Source: Acidipropionibacterium jensenii DSM 20535
GTDB taxonomy: Bacteria; Actinomycetota; Actinomycetes; Propionibacteriales; Propionibacteriaceae
Assembly: GCF_000425285.1 (NCBI RefSeq)
Contig: NZ_AUDD01000005.1
Coordinates: 1 to 64,000 of the forward strand
Length of the DNA: 64,000 bases
Direction of reading: 5' to 3'
Shown: in pieces, positions 44,309-52,903 of the stretch
How positions within the stretch are numbered: the first letter of the stretch is position 1
How the letters are laid out: each line of letters opens with the position of its first letter
Notes under the pieces: model-generated
The model's input: the letters and a program-made list of their open reading frames with translations, nothing else
What the model was told of the DNA's origin: nothing
Databases searched by the model: none
Made by a program: the position numbers and the translations under genes

Positions 44309-45487
44309 GTGGCACGTCTGCTGGAACGCCCGGTCGATGCCGTCGTGGGACCCGACGACGGCGTCGCCGACGCGTCCCCGGGCGTCCCGACACATCCGTG
44401 GGCGTGGTGGGCCTGGGCGCTGGGCACCGGGGCGGCGGTCAGCATCACCACCAACCCGCTGCTGGTCACCCTGCTGGTGGCCGCCCTGGTTCTGGTGGTG
44501 GCCGCCCGACGCACCGACGACCCGTGGGCCCGTTCCGCCCGGGTGTACATCACCCTGGGCCTCGGCGTCATCGCCATCCGGATGGTCTTCCAGATCCTGC
44601 TGGGATCCGACTCCACCGGGACGGTGCTGTTCACCCTGCCCCGCCTCCCGCTGCCGACCTGGGCCGCCGGGGTGTCGGTGGGCGGGCCGGTGACCGCCGA
44701 GGGGCTGGTCGGCACCGGCTACGACGCCCTGCGGCTGGCCGTGATGCTGGGCTGCTTCGGCGCCGCGAACACCCTGGCCAATCCCCGTCGGACCCTCAAG
44801 TCGGTGCCCGCCGCCCTGCACGACATGTCGGTGGCGGTGGTCATTGCACTGTCGGTGTTCCCCCAGCTCATCGCATCGGTGGCCCGGATCCGGCGCGCCC
44901 GGCGGCTGCGCGGAGACACCACCGGACGTCGCCACGCGCTGCGCACCATCGCGGTGCCGGTACTGGAGGACGCCGTCGAGGGATCGATGAGCCTGGCCCG
45001 GGCGATGGAGTCGCGCGGCTTCGGCCGCACCCGCGACAACCGCCGGGTGCCCCCCGGCACCACAGCGCTGCTCATCGTCTCGATGGGACTGCTCACCGTC
45101 GGCTGTTTCCTGGTGCTGTCCAACCCGCAGTGGACCGTCCTGCCCCGGCTGGACGGCCAGGGGGTCGGCGCCCTCCTGGTGCTGGCCGGGATCGCCGGTG
45201 GAGTCGCCGGACTGCGGTCGGCCGGACGCCGGCTGCGCGTCACCCGGTACCGACCCGACCGGTGGACCCGACGATCGGTGGCCGTCGCCGCCTGCGGACC
45301 GCTGGCGGCCGGGATGGTGGCCCTGCTGGGACGCCTCTCCCCGCTGGCGCTCAACCCGCCGACCAGCCCGCTGGCCTGGCCGCAACTTGATCCGCTGATG
45401 CTGCTGGCGGCCGTGATCGTCGCCTCGCCGATCCTGCTCAGTCAGGCTCCGGCACCCACCCACACTCCCCCGGAGGATCTGCCGTGA
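44309..45487 (+). CDS. ECF transporter T component (EcfT/CbiQ-like)
   Basis: 392 residues from GTG, 4 bp after the surface protein. Membrane protein with six or more helices; 'WALGTGAAVSITTNPLLVTLLVAAL' at the start. The coupling-helix signature 'ARAMESRGFGRTR' (Ala-Arg-Gly motif) at about residue 230 contacts the ATPases. It is longer than usual because of an additional membrane region after the T domain (about 250-385). Partner of the ATPase and S component that follow. GTGA overlap with the ATPase gene. Confidence 0.85.
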   Translation: MARLLERPVDAVVGPDDGVADASPGVPTHPWAWWAWALGTGAAVSITTNPLLVTLLVAALVLVVAARRTDDPWARSARVYITLGLGVIAIRMVFQILLGSDSTGTVLFTLPRLPLPTWAAGVSVGGPVTAEGLVGTGYDALRLAVMLGCFGAANTLANPRRTLKSVPAALHDMSVAVVIALSVFPQLIASVARIRRARRLRGDTTGRRHALRTIAVPVLEDAVEGSMSLARAMESRGFGRTRDNRRVPPGTTALLIVSMGLLTVGCFLVLSNPQWTVLPRLDGQGVGALLVLAGIAGGVAGLRSAGRRLRVTRYRPDRWTRRSVAVAACGPLAAGMVALLGRLSPLALNPPTSPLAWPQLDPLMLLAAVIVASPILLSQAPAPTHTPPEDLP

Positions 45488-47286
45488 CCTGCGCCATCCG
45501 TCTCGACGACGTCTCGGTGACCCTGCCGGACGCCGCCGGCCCCGTTCTGGACCACCTCGACCTCACCGTCGAGGAGGGTGATCTGGCGCTGGTGGTGGGT
45601 CGGACCGGCACGGGCAAGTCGACCCTGCTGGGGACCCTCAACGGTCTGGTGCCCCACTTCACCGGCGGCCGGCTGACCGGCACCGTCACGGTGGCCGGCC
45701 GAGACACCCGTGACAACCGGCCCCGCGACCTGGCCGACGTCATCGGGGTGGTCGGCCAGAACCCGCTGGCCGGATTCGTCACCGATACCGTGGAGGACGA
45801 GATCGCCTACGGGATGGAGCAGTTCGGGATCTCGCCGTCGATCATGCGCAAGAGGGTCGAGGAGACCCTCGACCTGCTCGACATCGCCGACCTGCGCTCG
45901 CGCGCCCTGCTGGACCTGTCCGGGGGCCAGCAGCAGCGGGTCGCGATCGCCTCGGTGCTGGCCGCCCAGCCGCGCATCCTGGTCCTCGACGAACCGACCA
46001 GTGCGCTGGATCCCAATGCCGCCCAGGACGTCCTCGCCTCGATCACCACCCTGGTTCAGGACGTCGGGCTGACGGTGGTGCTCGCCGAGCACCGGCTGGA
46101 ACGGGTGATGCATGCCGCCGACACCGTCATCTGGCTGCCCGGGGACGGCTCGGCGGTCCAGGGAGAACCCTCCCAGGTGCTCAGAGTCTCCGACGTCACT
46201 CCCCCGCTGGCCGACCTGGCCCGGGTGATGGGCTGGCCCGACGTGCCCACCTCGGTGCGCCAGGCCCGACGCCGCGTCCAGGACGCCGGGATCCGGCTGT
46301 CGACCCGCACCGCCGCCGAGCCGACCGAGGCGATCAGCTGGCCCGACGACCCGGACGCCGATGTGCTGCGGCTCACCGACCTCACGGTGAGCTACGGCGG
46401 CCTGCGAGCGGTGGACTCGGTGACCCTCGGACTGCAGCCTGGCACCGTCACCGCCCTGATGGGGCGCAACGGGGCCGGCAAGTCCTCGCTGATGTGGGCC
46501 GTCCAGGGAGCCACCCGCAGTTCCGGTGAGGTCCGGGTGCGCGAGTCGGGCCCCGGCGACGAGTCCTGGGCCGACCCGCGCACCGTGAGCGCCTCCCGGG
46601 CCCGCGAACTGGTCTGTCTGGTGCCCCAGTCGGCGGCCGATCTGCTCTACCTGCCCAGCGTCGGCGCCGAGTGCGGCCAGGCCGACCGCGAGTCCAGGGT
46701 GCCGGACGGAACCACCGTCGCCATCCTGTCGCGGCTCGGCGTCGAGCTGCCGGCCGACCGGGATCCCCACGACCTGTCGGAGGGCCAGCGACTCGCCCTG
46801 GTGCTGGCCATCCAGCTCGCCGCCAGCCCCCGGGTCATCCTCCTGGACGAACCCACCCGGGGGCTCGACTACGCCATGAAGGCCAAGCTGTCGGGGATCG
46901 TCGCGGCGCTGGCCGACCCGGACGGGGCGGGCAGCGGCGCGGCGGTGCTCATCAGCACCCACGACGTCGAGTTCGCCGCCGCCTGCACCCAGCGGACCAT
47001 CGTGATGGCGGCCGGCCAGGTCGTCGCCGACGGCACCACCCGCACCGTCTGCACCTCCTCCCCGGCCTTCTCCCCGCAGATGGCGAAGGTCTTCCACCCC
47101 GCCGACCTGCTCACCCCCGCCGAGGTCGCCGAGGCGCTGGCCGACAGCAGGCAGCGGCCCGGGGTCCCGACAGCTCCGGCGGCCCTGACGGCCCCGACGG
47201 CCCCGACGGCCCCGGCCACGGTTCCGGCGGTACCCGATGAGGGGATCGGCGGATGGTCAGCCGCGCCGAGGGGCTCACGGCGATGA
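45484..47286 (+). CDS. ECF transporter ATPase, two fused ATP-binding cassettes
   Basis: 600 residues. Two complete ABC domains in one chain: first Walker A 'GRTGTGKST' (about residue 40), signature 'LSGGQQQR', Walker B 'ILVLDEPTSALD'. Second Walker A 'GRNGAGKSS' (about 328), signature 'LSEGQRLAL', and Walker B 'VILLDEPTRGLD' with 'HDVEF'. The second signature has E for G, so the two sites may differ. It replaces the usual EcfA/EcfA' pair. A 'TAP' repeat linker lies near the C-terminus. Overlaps both neighbours, so expression is coupled. Confidence 0.92.
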   Translation: MTCAIRLDDVSVTLPDAAGPVLDHLDLTVEEGDLALVVGRTGTGKSTLLGTLNGLVPHFTGGRLTGTVTVAGRDTRDNRPRDLADVIGVVGQNPLAGFVTDTVEDEIAYGMEQFGISPSIMRKRVEETLDLLDIADLRSRALLDLSGGQQQRVAIASVLAAQPRILVLDEPTSALDPNAAQDVLASITTLVQDVGLTVVLAEHRLERVMHAADTVIWLPGDGSAVQGEPSQVLRVSDVTPPLADLARVMGWPDVPTSVRQARRRVQDAGIRLSTRTAAEPTEAISWPDDPDADVLRLTDLTVSYGGLRAVDSVTLGLQPGTVTALMGRNGAGKSSLMWAVQGATRSSGEVRVRESGPGDESWADPRTVSASRARELVCLVPQSAADLLYLPSVGAECGQADRESRVPDGTTVAILSRLGVELPADRDPHDLSEGQRLALVLAIQLAASPRVILLDEPTRGLDYAMKAKLSGIVAALADPDGAGSGAAVLISTHDVEFAAACTQRTIVMAAGQVVADGTTRTVCTSSPAFSPQMAKVFHPADLLTPAEVAEALADSRQRPGVPTAPAALTAPTAPTAPATVPAVPDEGIGGWSAAPRGSRR

Positions 47287-48149
47287 GGCAGAGCGCGGTG
47301 TCCACCCCGCGGACGGCCCGGATCACCCTGGCGCTGACGGCGGTCCTCGGGCTGGTGGCGTTCGGTTGGCCGCTGCTGCTCAGTCCCGGCTCCCAGGCCG
47401 ACTACGAGACCCGCGCCCCCTTCCTGCTGGCGGGGATCCTGGTGCTGGCCGTCGCCATCGTCGTCAGTCAGCTCGGGGCCAACGGGATCGACGCCAAGGC
47501 GCTGGCCATGCTCGGCGTCCTCACCGCCTGCGGGGCGGCACTGCGCCCGTTGGGGACCGGAACCGCGGGAATCGAGTTCGTCTTCCTGCTCATCATCCTG
47601 GGTGGGCGGGTGTTCGGGGCCGGGTTCGGCTTCCTGCTGGGAGCCACCACCTTCCTCACCTCGGCCCTGCTCACCGCCGGATTCGGCGCCTGGCTGCCCT
47701 ACCAGATGGTGGCGGCCGGATTCGTGGGGCTGGGAGCGGGCCTGCTGCCTTCGCTGTCGCGACTGGGCGAACGCCGTCGCGCCCTCGCCGAGACCGCCAT
47801 GCTGGCGGGCTACGGGTTTCTCACCGCGTTCGGCTACGGATGGCTGATGGACTTCGCCTTCTGGCCCTTCACCCTGGGTCTGTCGACCTCCATCAGCTAC
47901 TCGGCGAGCGCCTCGATCGGCACGAACCTGTGGCACTTCGTGCTGTACAACCTCGCCACCTCGATGGCCTGGAACCTCGGACGGGCGCTCACCAATGTGG
48001 TCCTCATCGTGCTGGTCGGCCAGCCGGTGATGAGGGTGCTGCGCAGGGCCGCCCGCAGAGCCTCCTGGTCGACGCCGGGGTCAGTCCCCGAGCCGGTTCC
48101 GGGGACCTCCGCGGACCACGACCGCAGGGTCGCCCACCGCATCCCGTAA
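47253..48149 (+). CDS. ECF transporter S component, probable cobalamin-specific
   Basis: 298 residues, or 288 if the ATG at 47283, which overlaps the ATPase stop, is used; both have GAGGGG at good spacing. Six membrane helices with 'GAGFGFLLGATTFLTSALL' and 'TAFGYGWLMDFAFWPF', like CbrT-type S components of group II ECF systems. Position behind a cobalamin riboswitch and a transcobalamin-like protein makes cobalamin or a precursor the likely substrate. The C-terminal 40 residues are cytoplasmic and basic, then disordered. Confidence 0.78.
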   Translation: MVSRAEGLTAMRQSAVSTPRTARITLALTAVLGLVAFGWPLLLSPGSQADYETRAPFLLAGILVLAVAIVVSQLGANGIDAKALAMLGVLTACGAALRPLGTGTAGIEFVFLLIILGGRVFGAGFGFLLGATTFLTSALLTAGFGAWLPYQMVAAGFVGLGAGLLPSLSRLGERRRALAETAMLAGYGFLTAFGYGWLMDFAFWPFTLGLSTSISYSASASIGTNLWHFVLYNLATSMAWNLGRALTNVVLIVLVGQPVMRVLRRAARRASWSTPGSVPEPVPGTSADHDRRVAHRIP

Positions 48150-48247
48150 GCCGACGGGCCCCGGGCATCCCTGCGAGAAGTCCTGCCGAATCGGGAATGA
48201 ACCCGGTGGCCGATGTGCTGTAATGCGAGCAAGCCCCGCAATGGGAA

Positions 48248-48269
48248 CCGCCGGGAGAGCACCCGGCGG
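48248..48269 (+). promoter_or_regulatory. Hairpin in the superoxide dismutase leader
   Basis: ccgccggg-agagca-cccggcgg, 27 bases before the start codon. A TGTAAT box near 48220 may be its promoter. Confidence 0.4.
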
Positions 48270-48296
48270 AACGCAACAACGCGACCTGGAGGAAGC

Positions 48297-48914
48297 ATGG
48301 CTGTCTACACCCTTCCCGACCTCGACTACGACTACGGCGCTCTTGAGCCGTACATCTCGGGCGAGATCATGCAGCTCCACCACGACAAGCACCACCAGAC
48401 CTACGTCACCGGAGCCAACACCGCTCTGGAGAAGCTGGCCGAGGCCCGTGAGAAGAACGACCTCGGAGCCGTCAACAAGCTCGAGAAGGATCTGGCCTTC
48501 AACCTGGGCGGCCACATCAACCACTCGGTGTTCTGGAAGAACATGTCCCCCGATGGCGGCGGACGTCCCGAGGGCAACGACCTGGCGGCGGCGATCGACG
48601 AGTACTTCGGCTCCTTCGAGGCCCTCCAGAACCACTTCAACGACACCGCCAAGGGTCTTCAGGGATCCGGCTGGGCGATCCTGGCCTGGGACGTCCTGGG
48701 TCAGCGCCTCAACGTCCTGCAGCTGTTCGACCAGCAGGGCAATGTGCCGACCGGACAGATCCCGGTGCTGCAGCTGGACATGTGGGAGCACGCCTACTAC
48801 CTGCAGTACAAGAACGTGAAGGCCGACTACGTCACCGCGTGGTGGAATGTCGTCAACTGGCCCGATGTCGAGGCCCGGCTGGCCCGTGCCAAGGGCACCG
48901 CTGGCCTCATCTGA
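48297..48914 (+). CDS. sodA: Superoxide dismutase, Fe/Mn type
   Basis: 205 residues; ATG with AGGAGG-like 'ggaggaagc' upstream. Converts superoxide to peroxide and oxygen in the cytoplasm. The metal ligands are in '[11 protein letters not shown]' (H28), 'HINHSVFW', and '[12 protein letters not shown]'. The sequence is close, as I recall it, to the cambialistic (Fe or Mn) enzyme of dairy propionibacteria, which functions with either metal. Monocistronic with a strong terminator. Confidence 0.96.
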   Translation: MAVYTLPDLDYDYGALEPYISGEIMQLHHDKHHQTYVTGANTALEKLAEAREKNDLGAVNKLEKDLAFNLGGHINHSVFWKNMSPDGGGRPEGNDLAAAIDEYFGSFEALQNHFNDTAKGLQGSGWAILAWDVLGQRLNVLQLFDQQGNVPTGQIPVLQLDMWEHAYYLQYKNVKADYVTAWWNVVNWPDVEARLARAKGTAGLI

Positions 48915-48960
48915 TCCCCGTGCTCAGGTTCGCCTGAACCGCCGATCGACCAGGACGCTC

Positions 48961-48990
48961 CGCGGCCCCCGTCACCCGACGGGGGCCGCG
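48961..48990 (+). terminator. Terminator after superoxide dismutase
   Basis: cgcggcccccgtc / gacgggggccgcg, 13 paired bases, loop accc. T-run weak ('ccgtctgtcc'). Confidence 0.8.
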
Positions 48991-49171
48991 CCGTCTGTCC
49001 AGCCCGTTCAGCGGTCCGTTGTCACCTGCCGCGCGACACCCCGGGGCGCTCGGCGGGCCCGCTAAGCTGTGGCGCGTCGAGGGGATGCCGCGGCACACCG
49101 TGTCAGATCTGTGCCATGTCGTGGTCTCCCGCGGGGGCCGATCGGCCCCGTGTCCCGATCAGGAGACTTCC

Positions 49172-49198
49172 ATGCACACCACCAGCAGGGACCACTGA
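49172..49198 (+). CDS. Eight-codon upstream ORF (leader peptide candidate)
   Basis: ATG-CAC-ACC-ACC-AGC-AGG-GAC-CAC-TGA, product MHTTSRDH. It is preceded by AGGAG at the ideal 6-base distance, a better site than that of the next gene, whose ATG follows the stop by one base. The leader also contains the palindrome 'ggggccgatcggcccc'-like stem at about 49136-49151. Translation is plausible but unproven. Confidence 0.45.
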   Translation: MHTTSRDH

Positions 49199-49199
49199 G

Positions 49200-49886
49200 A
49201 TGCCCACCGCCATTGCGCTGCGTCACGTCCACTTCGAAGATCTGGGGATCATCGAGCCGGTGCTGGGCACCGCGGGCTACGGCGTCGAGTACCTCGACGT
49301 GGCCGACGGTCCCGGCCGGATCGCCGACCTCGACCCCGACCTGCTCATCGTGCTGGGAGCCCCGGTCGGCGCCCTGGACGACGACATCCATCCCTGGCTC
49401 GCCGAGGAGCGCGAGCTGCTGCGTCACCGGCTGGCGGTCGACGCGCCGACCCTGGGAATCTGCCTGGGAGCGCAGCTGATGGCGGTCGCCGCGGGAGGCG
49501 CTCTGACCAGCGGGGAGGCCTCCGAGATCGGCTACGCGCCGATCGAGCTCACCGACCAGGGCCGCTCATCGGTGCTGCGACATCTCGACGGCGTGCCGGT
49601 CCTGCACTGGCACGGGGACCGGTTCACCACGCCCTCTCGGGCGGTCCGACTGGCCCGCACCGAGGCGGCTGACCAGGCCTTCTCGATCGGCCCGCGGATC
49701 CTGGGACTCCAGTTCCACGTCGAGGCCGAGCCCTCCCACATCGAACGCTGGCTGATCGGCCATGCCCACGAGCTCGCGGCCCACGACGTCTCGCCGGTCC
49801 AGATCCGTCAGGACGCCGAGCGGTACTCGACCCGGCTGGGATCGGCGGCCCGGCAGATGATCCAGGAGTGGGTCTCCGGGCTGTGA
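49200..49886 (+). CDS. Class I glutamine amidotransferase-like protein
   Basis: 228 residues. Stand-alone GATase: C88 in 'GICLGAQLMA', H173 and E175 in 'LQFHVEAEPSH'. Releases ammonia from glutamine, or a gamma-glutamyl hydrolase or transferase in some members. No synthetase partner is nearby. Resembles the GuaA-like amidotransferases that are common orphans in actinobacteria. The start is at the ATG right after the 8-codon upstream ORF. Confidence 0.85.
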   Translation: MPTAIALRHVHFEDLGIIEPVLGTAGYGVEYLDVADGPGRIADLDPDLLIVLGAPVGALDDDIHPWLAEERELLRHRLAVDAPTLGICLGAQLMAVAAGGALTSGEASEIGYAPIELTDQGRSSVLRHLDGVPVLHWHGDRFTTPSRAVRLARTEAADQAFSIGPRILGLQFHVEAEPSHIERWLIGHAHELAAHDVSPVQIRQDAERYSTRLGSAARQMIQEWVSGL

Positions 49887-49955
49887 GCCCCCGGGCGCCC
49901 CGGCCGCATGGCCGTCAGGCGCTCCGACCCCACGACCCCCACCTCCGAAGGGCCG

Positions 49956-50681
49956 TCAGGCGCTCTGCCCGAAGGGCCGGTACATCCACCGCGGCACCGG
50001 ACGGCGCTGCAGCCGGCTGCGCCACCACCCGGCGACCACGATCGGCGCCAGGGCCAGGGTGGTGTCGAGGTGGGTGAGCCGGCGGAAGGGCCGCACCTCG
50101 GTGATCGGGACGAAGGCCACCTCGCCGGCGCGGTTGCCGGGCCGGGAGGCGCAGACGTCCAGTCGGCGTCCCTCGCAGACCACCTGCAGCCAGGTGTGAC
50201 CGGTGTGGAACCAGGGATGGTGCTCCATCCTCACCCGGGAGGCGTGCACCACGTGCACCGACAGTCCGAGGCGACGCAGGATCTGGGCCAGAGCCAGGTT
50301 GTACTGGGTGGAGCAGCCCTGCCCCGCCGCCAGGGACCGGGCCGGGCTGAGCCACAGGTGCCAGCAGGAGTAGCGGGTGTACATCCGGTGGACCAGTGAG
50401 GTGGCCAGGTCGACCAGCGGCCAGCCCTGCAGACCCGAGGCACGGCAGGCGTCCACGACGTCGTCGACGGTGCGCAGCGGGGTCGATCCCCCGTCGGTCA
50501 TCTGGCTATCGAGGATCTGGCCGCCCGACACCTGGTCGTCTGTCATCTCGTTGTCTGCCATCAGATGGTCGGGCATCCGGGAGTCCGGCAGCGCCGGCTC
50601 GGGTCGCGGTGCACTCGCCACCACCGGCAGCACGAGGGCCGCGGCGATCCCCGCGACCGCCAGCAGTGCGGACTTCTTCAT
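49956..50681 (-). CDS. Exported transglutaminase-like cysteine protease/transferase
   Basis: 241 residues with AAGGAG upstream. N-terminal signal peptide or anchor ('KKSALLAVAGIAAALVLPVVASA'), then an unusual Met/Asp/Gln-rich linker (about 30-65, 'RMPDHLMADNEMTDDQ'). The folded domain carries a transglutaminase-type triad: C123 in 'GQGCSTQYNLAL', H162 in 'HTWLQV', D175 in 'LDVCAS'. The end is basic with two Trp ('VAGWWRSRLQRR'). Overlaps the upstream glycosyltransferase by 4 bp, hinting at an envelope role. Product unknown. Confidence 0.75.
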   Translation of the reverse strand: MKKSALLAVAGIAAALVLPVVASAPRPEPALPDSRMPDHLMADNEMTDDQVSGGQILDSQMTDGGSTPLRTVDDVVDACRASGLQGWPLVDLATSLVHRMYTRYSCWHLWLSPARSLAAGQGCSTQYNLALAQILRRLGLSVHVVHASRVRMEHHPWFHTGHTWLQVVCEGRRLDVCASRPGNRAGEVAFVPITEVRPFRRLTHLDTTLALAPIVVAGWWRSRLQRRPVPRWMYRPFGQSA

Positions 50682-51922
50682 GATCGACGCTCCTTGCGGT
50701 GGAGGTGTTCGGGACCCAGGTTCTCGGGGGTCGGCAGGTCGGCCAGACCGCTGTGGGCGTCCATCCGGGCATGCAGGTCGGCACGCCAGTAGGGCTTGCG
50801 GGTGACGGTCTCGGCGAGCATCGTGTGCAGTTCCAGCATCCGGTCGACCGATGACTGCCAGGTGTACTTCTCGGCCCGGGCCCGGGCGGCGGCGCGAAGG
50901 TCGGGGCCGAGCCGGGCGGCGAGCCGCTGGACGGCGTCGGCCAGCCCCTCCGGGTCGGGTGCGGCCGACTCCCCGGAGGTCTCGTCGACCAGTTCGTGGG
51001 CCCCGCCGCGGTTGGAGGTCACGACCGGGGTGCCGCAGGCCAGCGCCTCCAGCACGGCCAGGCCGAAGGTCTCGGCCGGGCACACCGACATCGAGATGTC
51101 GGCCGCCGCGAAGGCCCGGGCGACGTCGTCGCGGGAGTCCACGAACCCGTGGAAGACCACCGGGGCGTCGCCGGCCTGCTCGCGCATCGCCTCCATGTCG
51201 GGCCCCACCCCGTACATGTCCAGCCGCATCGGAACTCCTCGGCGGTGCAGCTCCACGGCCGCCGCTACCGCCAGCTGGGGGCTCTTCTCGTGGGACATCC
51301 GTCCCACGTAGCACAGCCTCAGGACGCCGTCCGGATCCGGGCTGAGGGCCCCGGGATCGCGCTTGTCGGGGTTGAAGGTCACCAGGTCCACGCCCAACGG
51401 GACCTTGAACAGCCGGGCATCGGTGTCGGCGAACTCCCCGGCGGAGTAGTCGGAGGTGACCACCACGACGTCGAAGGCCTTCGACAGGTGCCGGTTCAGG
51501 GCTCCCACCGCGGCCTCCACGCCGAACTGGCGCCGGACGAGCAGGGAGAGCATGTCGTCGAGCCGTTCGTGGCTGAACAGGGCCGACCCGATCCCCCGGC
51601 GTCGCGCCCAGCCCGCCGCCGGACTGAGGGTCCACTTGTCGGAGGACTCGATGGAGGTGGGGTGGAAGCGGTCCAGGATCCGCAGCGCCCGCCACGGGGT
51701 GGCGATCATCCGGTACTCCCGGGAGACCCTGGGGGCGGCCACCTGGACGACGATGCCGCCCTCCCCCTCCTCGACACGGTCCTGTGGCCCGGGGATCACC
51801 AGGATCCGGTCATGACCGGCACGGACATAGCCCTGTCCGAGCTGATCGATGGCGACCTTCATCCCCCCGGAGACCGGGCCCACGAAGTTGGCGAGTTGGG
51901 CGATGCGCAGTCGGGTCGTCAC
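50678..51922 (-). CDS. GT4-family glycosyltransferase
   Basis: 414 residues. N-terminal 'LRIAQLANFVGPVSGGMKVAIDQLG' and C-terminal 'LRLCYVGRMSHEKSPQLAVAAAVEL', 'FHGFVDSRDDVARAFAAADISM' and 'ETFGLAVLEALACGTPVV' (EX7E) are typical of retaining GT-B enzymes. Membrane-lipid mannosyltransferases of actinobacteria are the closest type I recall. First gene of a pair with the transglutaminase-like protein. The last 25 residues are charged and loop past the GT fold. Acceptor unknown. Confidence 0.85.
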   Translation of the reverse strand: MTTRLRIAQLANFVGPVSGGMKVAIDQLGQGYVRAGHDRILVIPGPQDRVEEGEGGIVVQVAAPRVSREYRMIATPWRALRILDRFHPTSIESSDKWTLSPAAGWARRRGIGSALFSHERLDDMLSLLVRRQFGVEAAVGALNRHLSKAFDVVVVTSDYSAGEFADTDARLFKVPLGVDLVTFNPDKRDPGALSPDPDGVLRLCYVGRMSHEKSPQLAVAAAVELHRRGVPMRLDMYGVGPDMEAMREQAGDAPVVFHGFVDSRDDVARAFAAADISMSVCPAETFGLAVLEALACGTPVVTSNRGGAHELVDETSGESAAPDPEGLADAVQRLAARLGPDLRAAARARAEKYTWQSSVDRMLELHTMLAETVTRKPYWRADLHARMDAHSGLADLPTPENLGPEHLHRKERRS

Positions 51923-52025
51923 CGGCCCAGCCTATGCCGCGGCCACCGGGGCCGGAACCCCGACGGGTTGCGCACTGAGCCTTGGACGACGCCTCCCGAC
52001 GGATCGCAGACGCCCCTGGACGCAG

Positions 52026-52059
52026 CGCGGCCGCCCCGGTGGGTACCGGGGCGGCCGCG
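52026..52059 (-). terminator. Terminator of the ribosomal/rpoA cluster
   Basis: cgcggccgccccggt / accggggcggccgcg, 15 paired bases, loop gggt, 14 bp after the rplQ stop on the minus strand. Confidence 0.85.
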
Positions 52060-52072
52060 TCGCAGCTGGGTG

Positions 52073-52624
52073 TCAGGCCGTGGGCTTGTCCTCGGCCTCG
52101 GGGGCCTCGGCCTCAGCGGCGGGAGCCTCGGCGTCGACCGGGTGACCCTCGGCGGCCTTCTCCTCCTCGACCTCGTCGGCGGCGACCTTCGCGGCCTCCA
52201 CGGCAGCGGCGGCGGCGTTGATCTCGGCCTTGGTCTGGTCGACCGTGGCCGGGGTGGCCGGGGCGAGCTTCTCGGTGACGATCTCGAGGACGGCCAGCGG
52301 GGCGTTGTCGCCCTTGCGGTTGCCGATCCGGGTGATCCGGGTGTAGCCGCCGTCGCGTCCCTCCATCGAGGGGGCGATCTCGGCGAACAGGGTGTAGACG
52401 ATGCCCTTGTCGAGGATCGTCTTGTTCACCTCGCGGCGGTTGGCCACCGTGTCGGTCTTGGCCCGGGTGATGAGCTTCTCGGCGAGCGGACGGACGCGCT
52501 TGGCCTTGGTGACCGTGGTCACGATGCGGCCGTGCTCGAAGAGCTGGCTCGCCAGGTTGCGCAGGATGATCCGCTCGTGGGCCGGCGTTCCGCCGAGCCT
52601 GGGACCCTTCGTGGGCTTGGGCAT
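52073..52624 (-). CDS. rplQ: 50S ribosomal protein L17 (bL17)
   Basis: 183 residues. Core 1-120 ('[20 protein letters not shown]', '[21 protein letters not shown]', 'GGYTRI'). It has an Ala/Glu-rich acidic C-terminal tail of about 60 residues ('[21 protein letters not shown]') not found in E. coli but common in actinobacteria. Last gene of the cluster. The 280-bp gap before it contains a gggaggac / gtcctccc hairpin at about 52682-52705. Confidence 0.97.
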   Translation of the reverse strand: MPKPTKGPRLGGTPAHERIILRNLASQLFEHGRIVTTVTKAKRVRPLAEKLITRAKTDTVANRREVNKTILDKGIVYTLFAEIAPSMEGRDGGYTRITRIGNRKGDNAPLAVLEIVTEKLAPATPATVDQTKAEINAAAAAVEAAKVAADEVEEEKAAEGHPVDAEAPAAEAEAPEAEDKPTA

Positions 52625-52903
52625 TCTTTTCTCCTTGTGTGTCGGTGCTCCGGGCAGGTGGACCCGGTGCGTTCCGGCTGGAGGGAGGACTCTCGTCCTC
52701 CCCTCCCTGCACCCGGACGGGCCAGGGGTTCGGCCAGGGTCCACCCCCCTGGCCACCGTCTCGCAGAACGGCAGGTTATTCGGTTGTGACGTCCCTCAGG
52801 TGCGAGGGGCGGTGATCGGGGACCGGTTCCCCGGCCTCCCCGGTCCGGGCGTCATCGACGTCCGGACCCGAGGGGAGAGCGCGGGATCCCGGCTCCGACA
52901 GAC

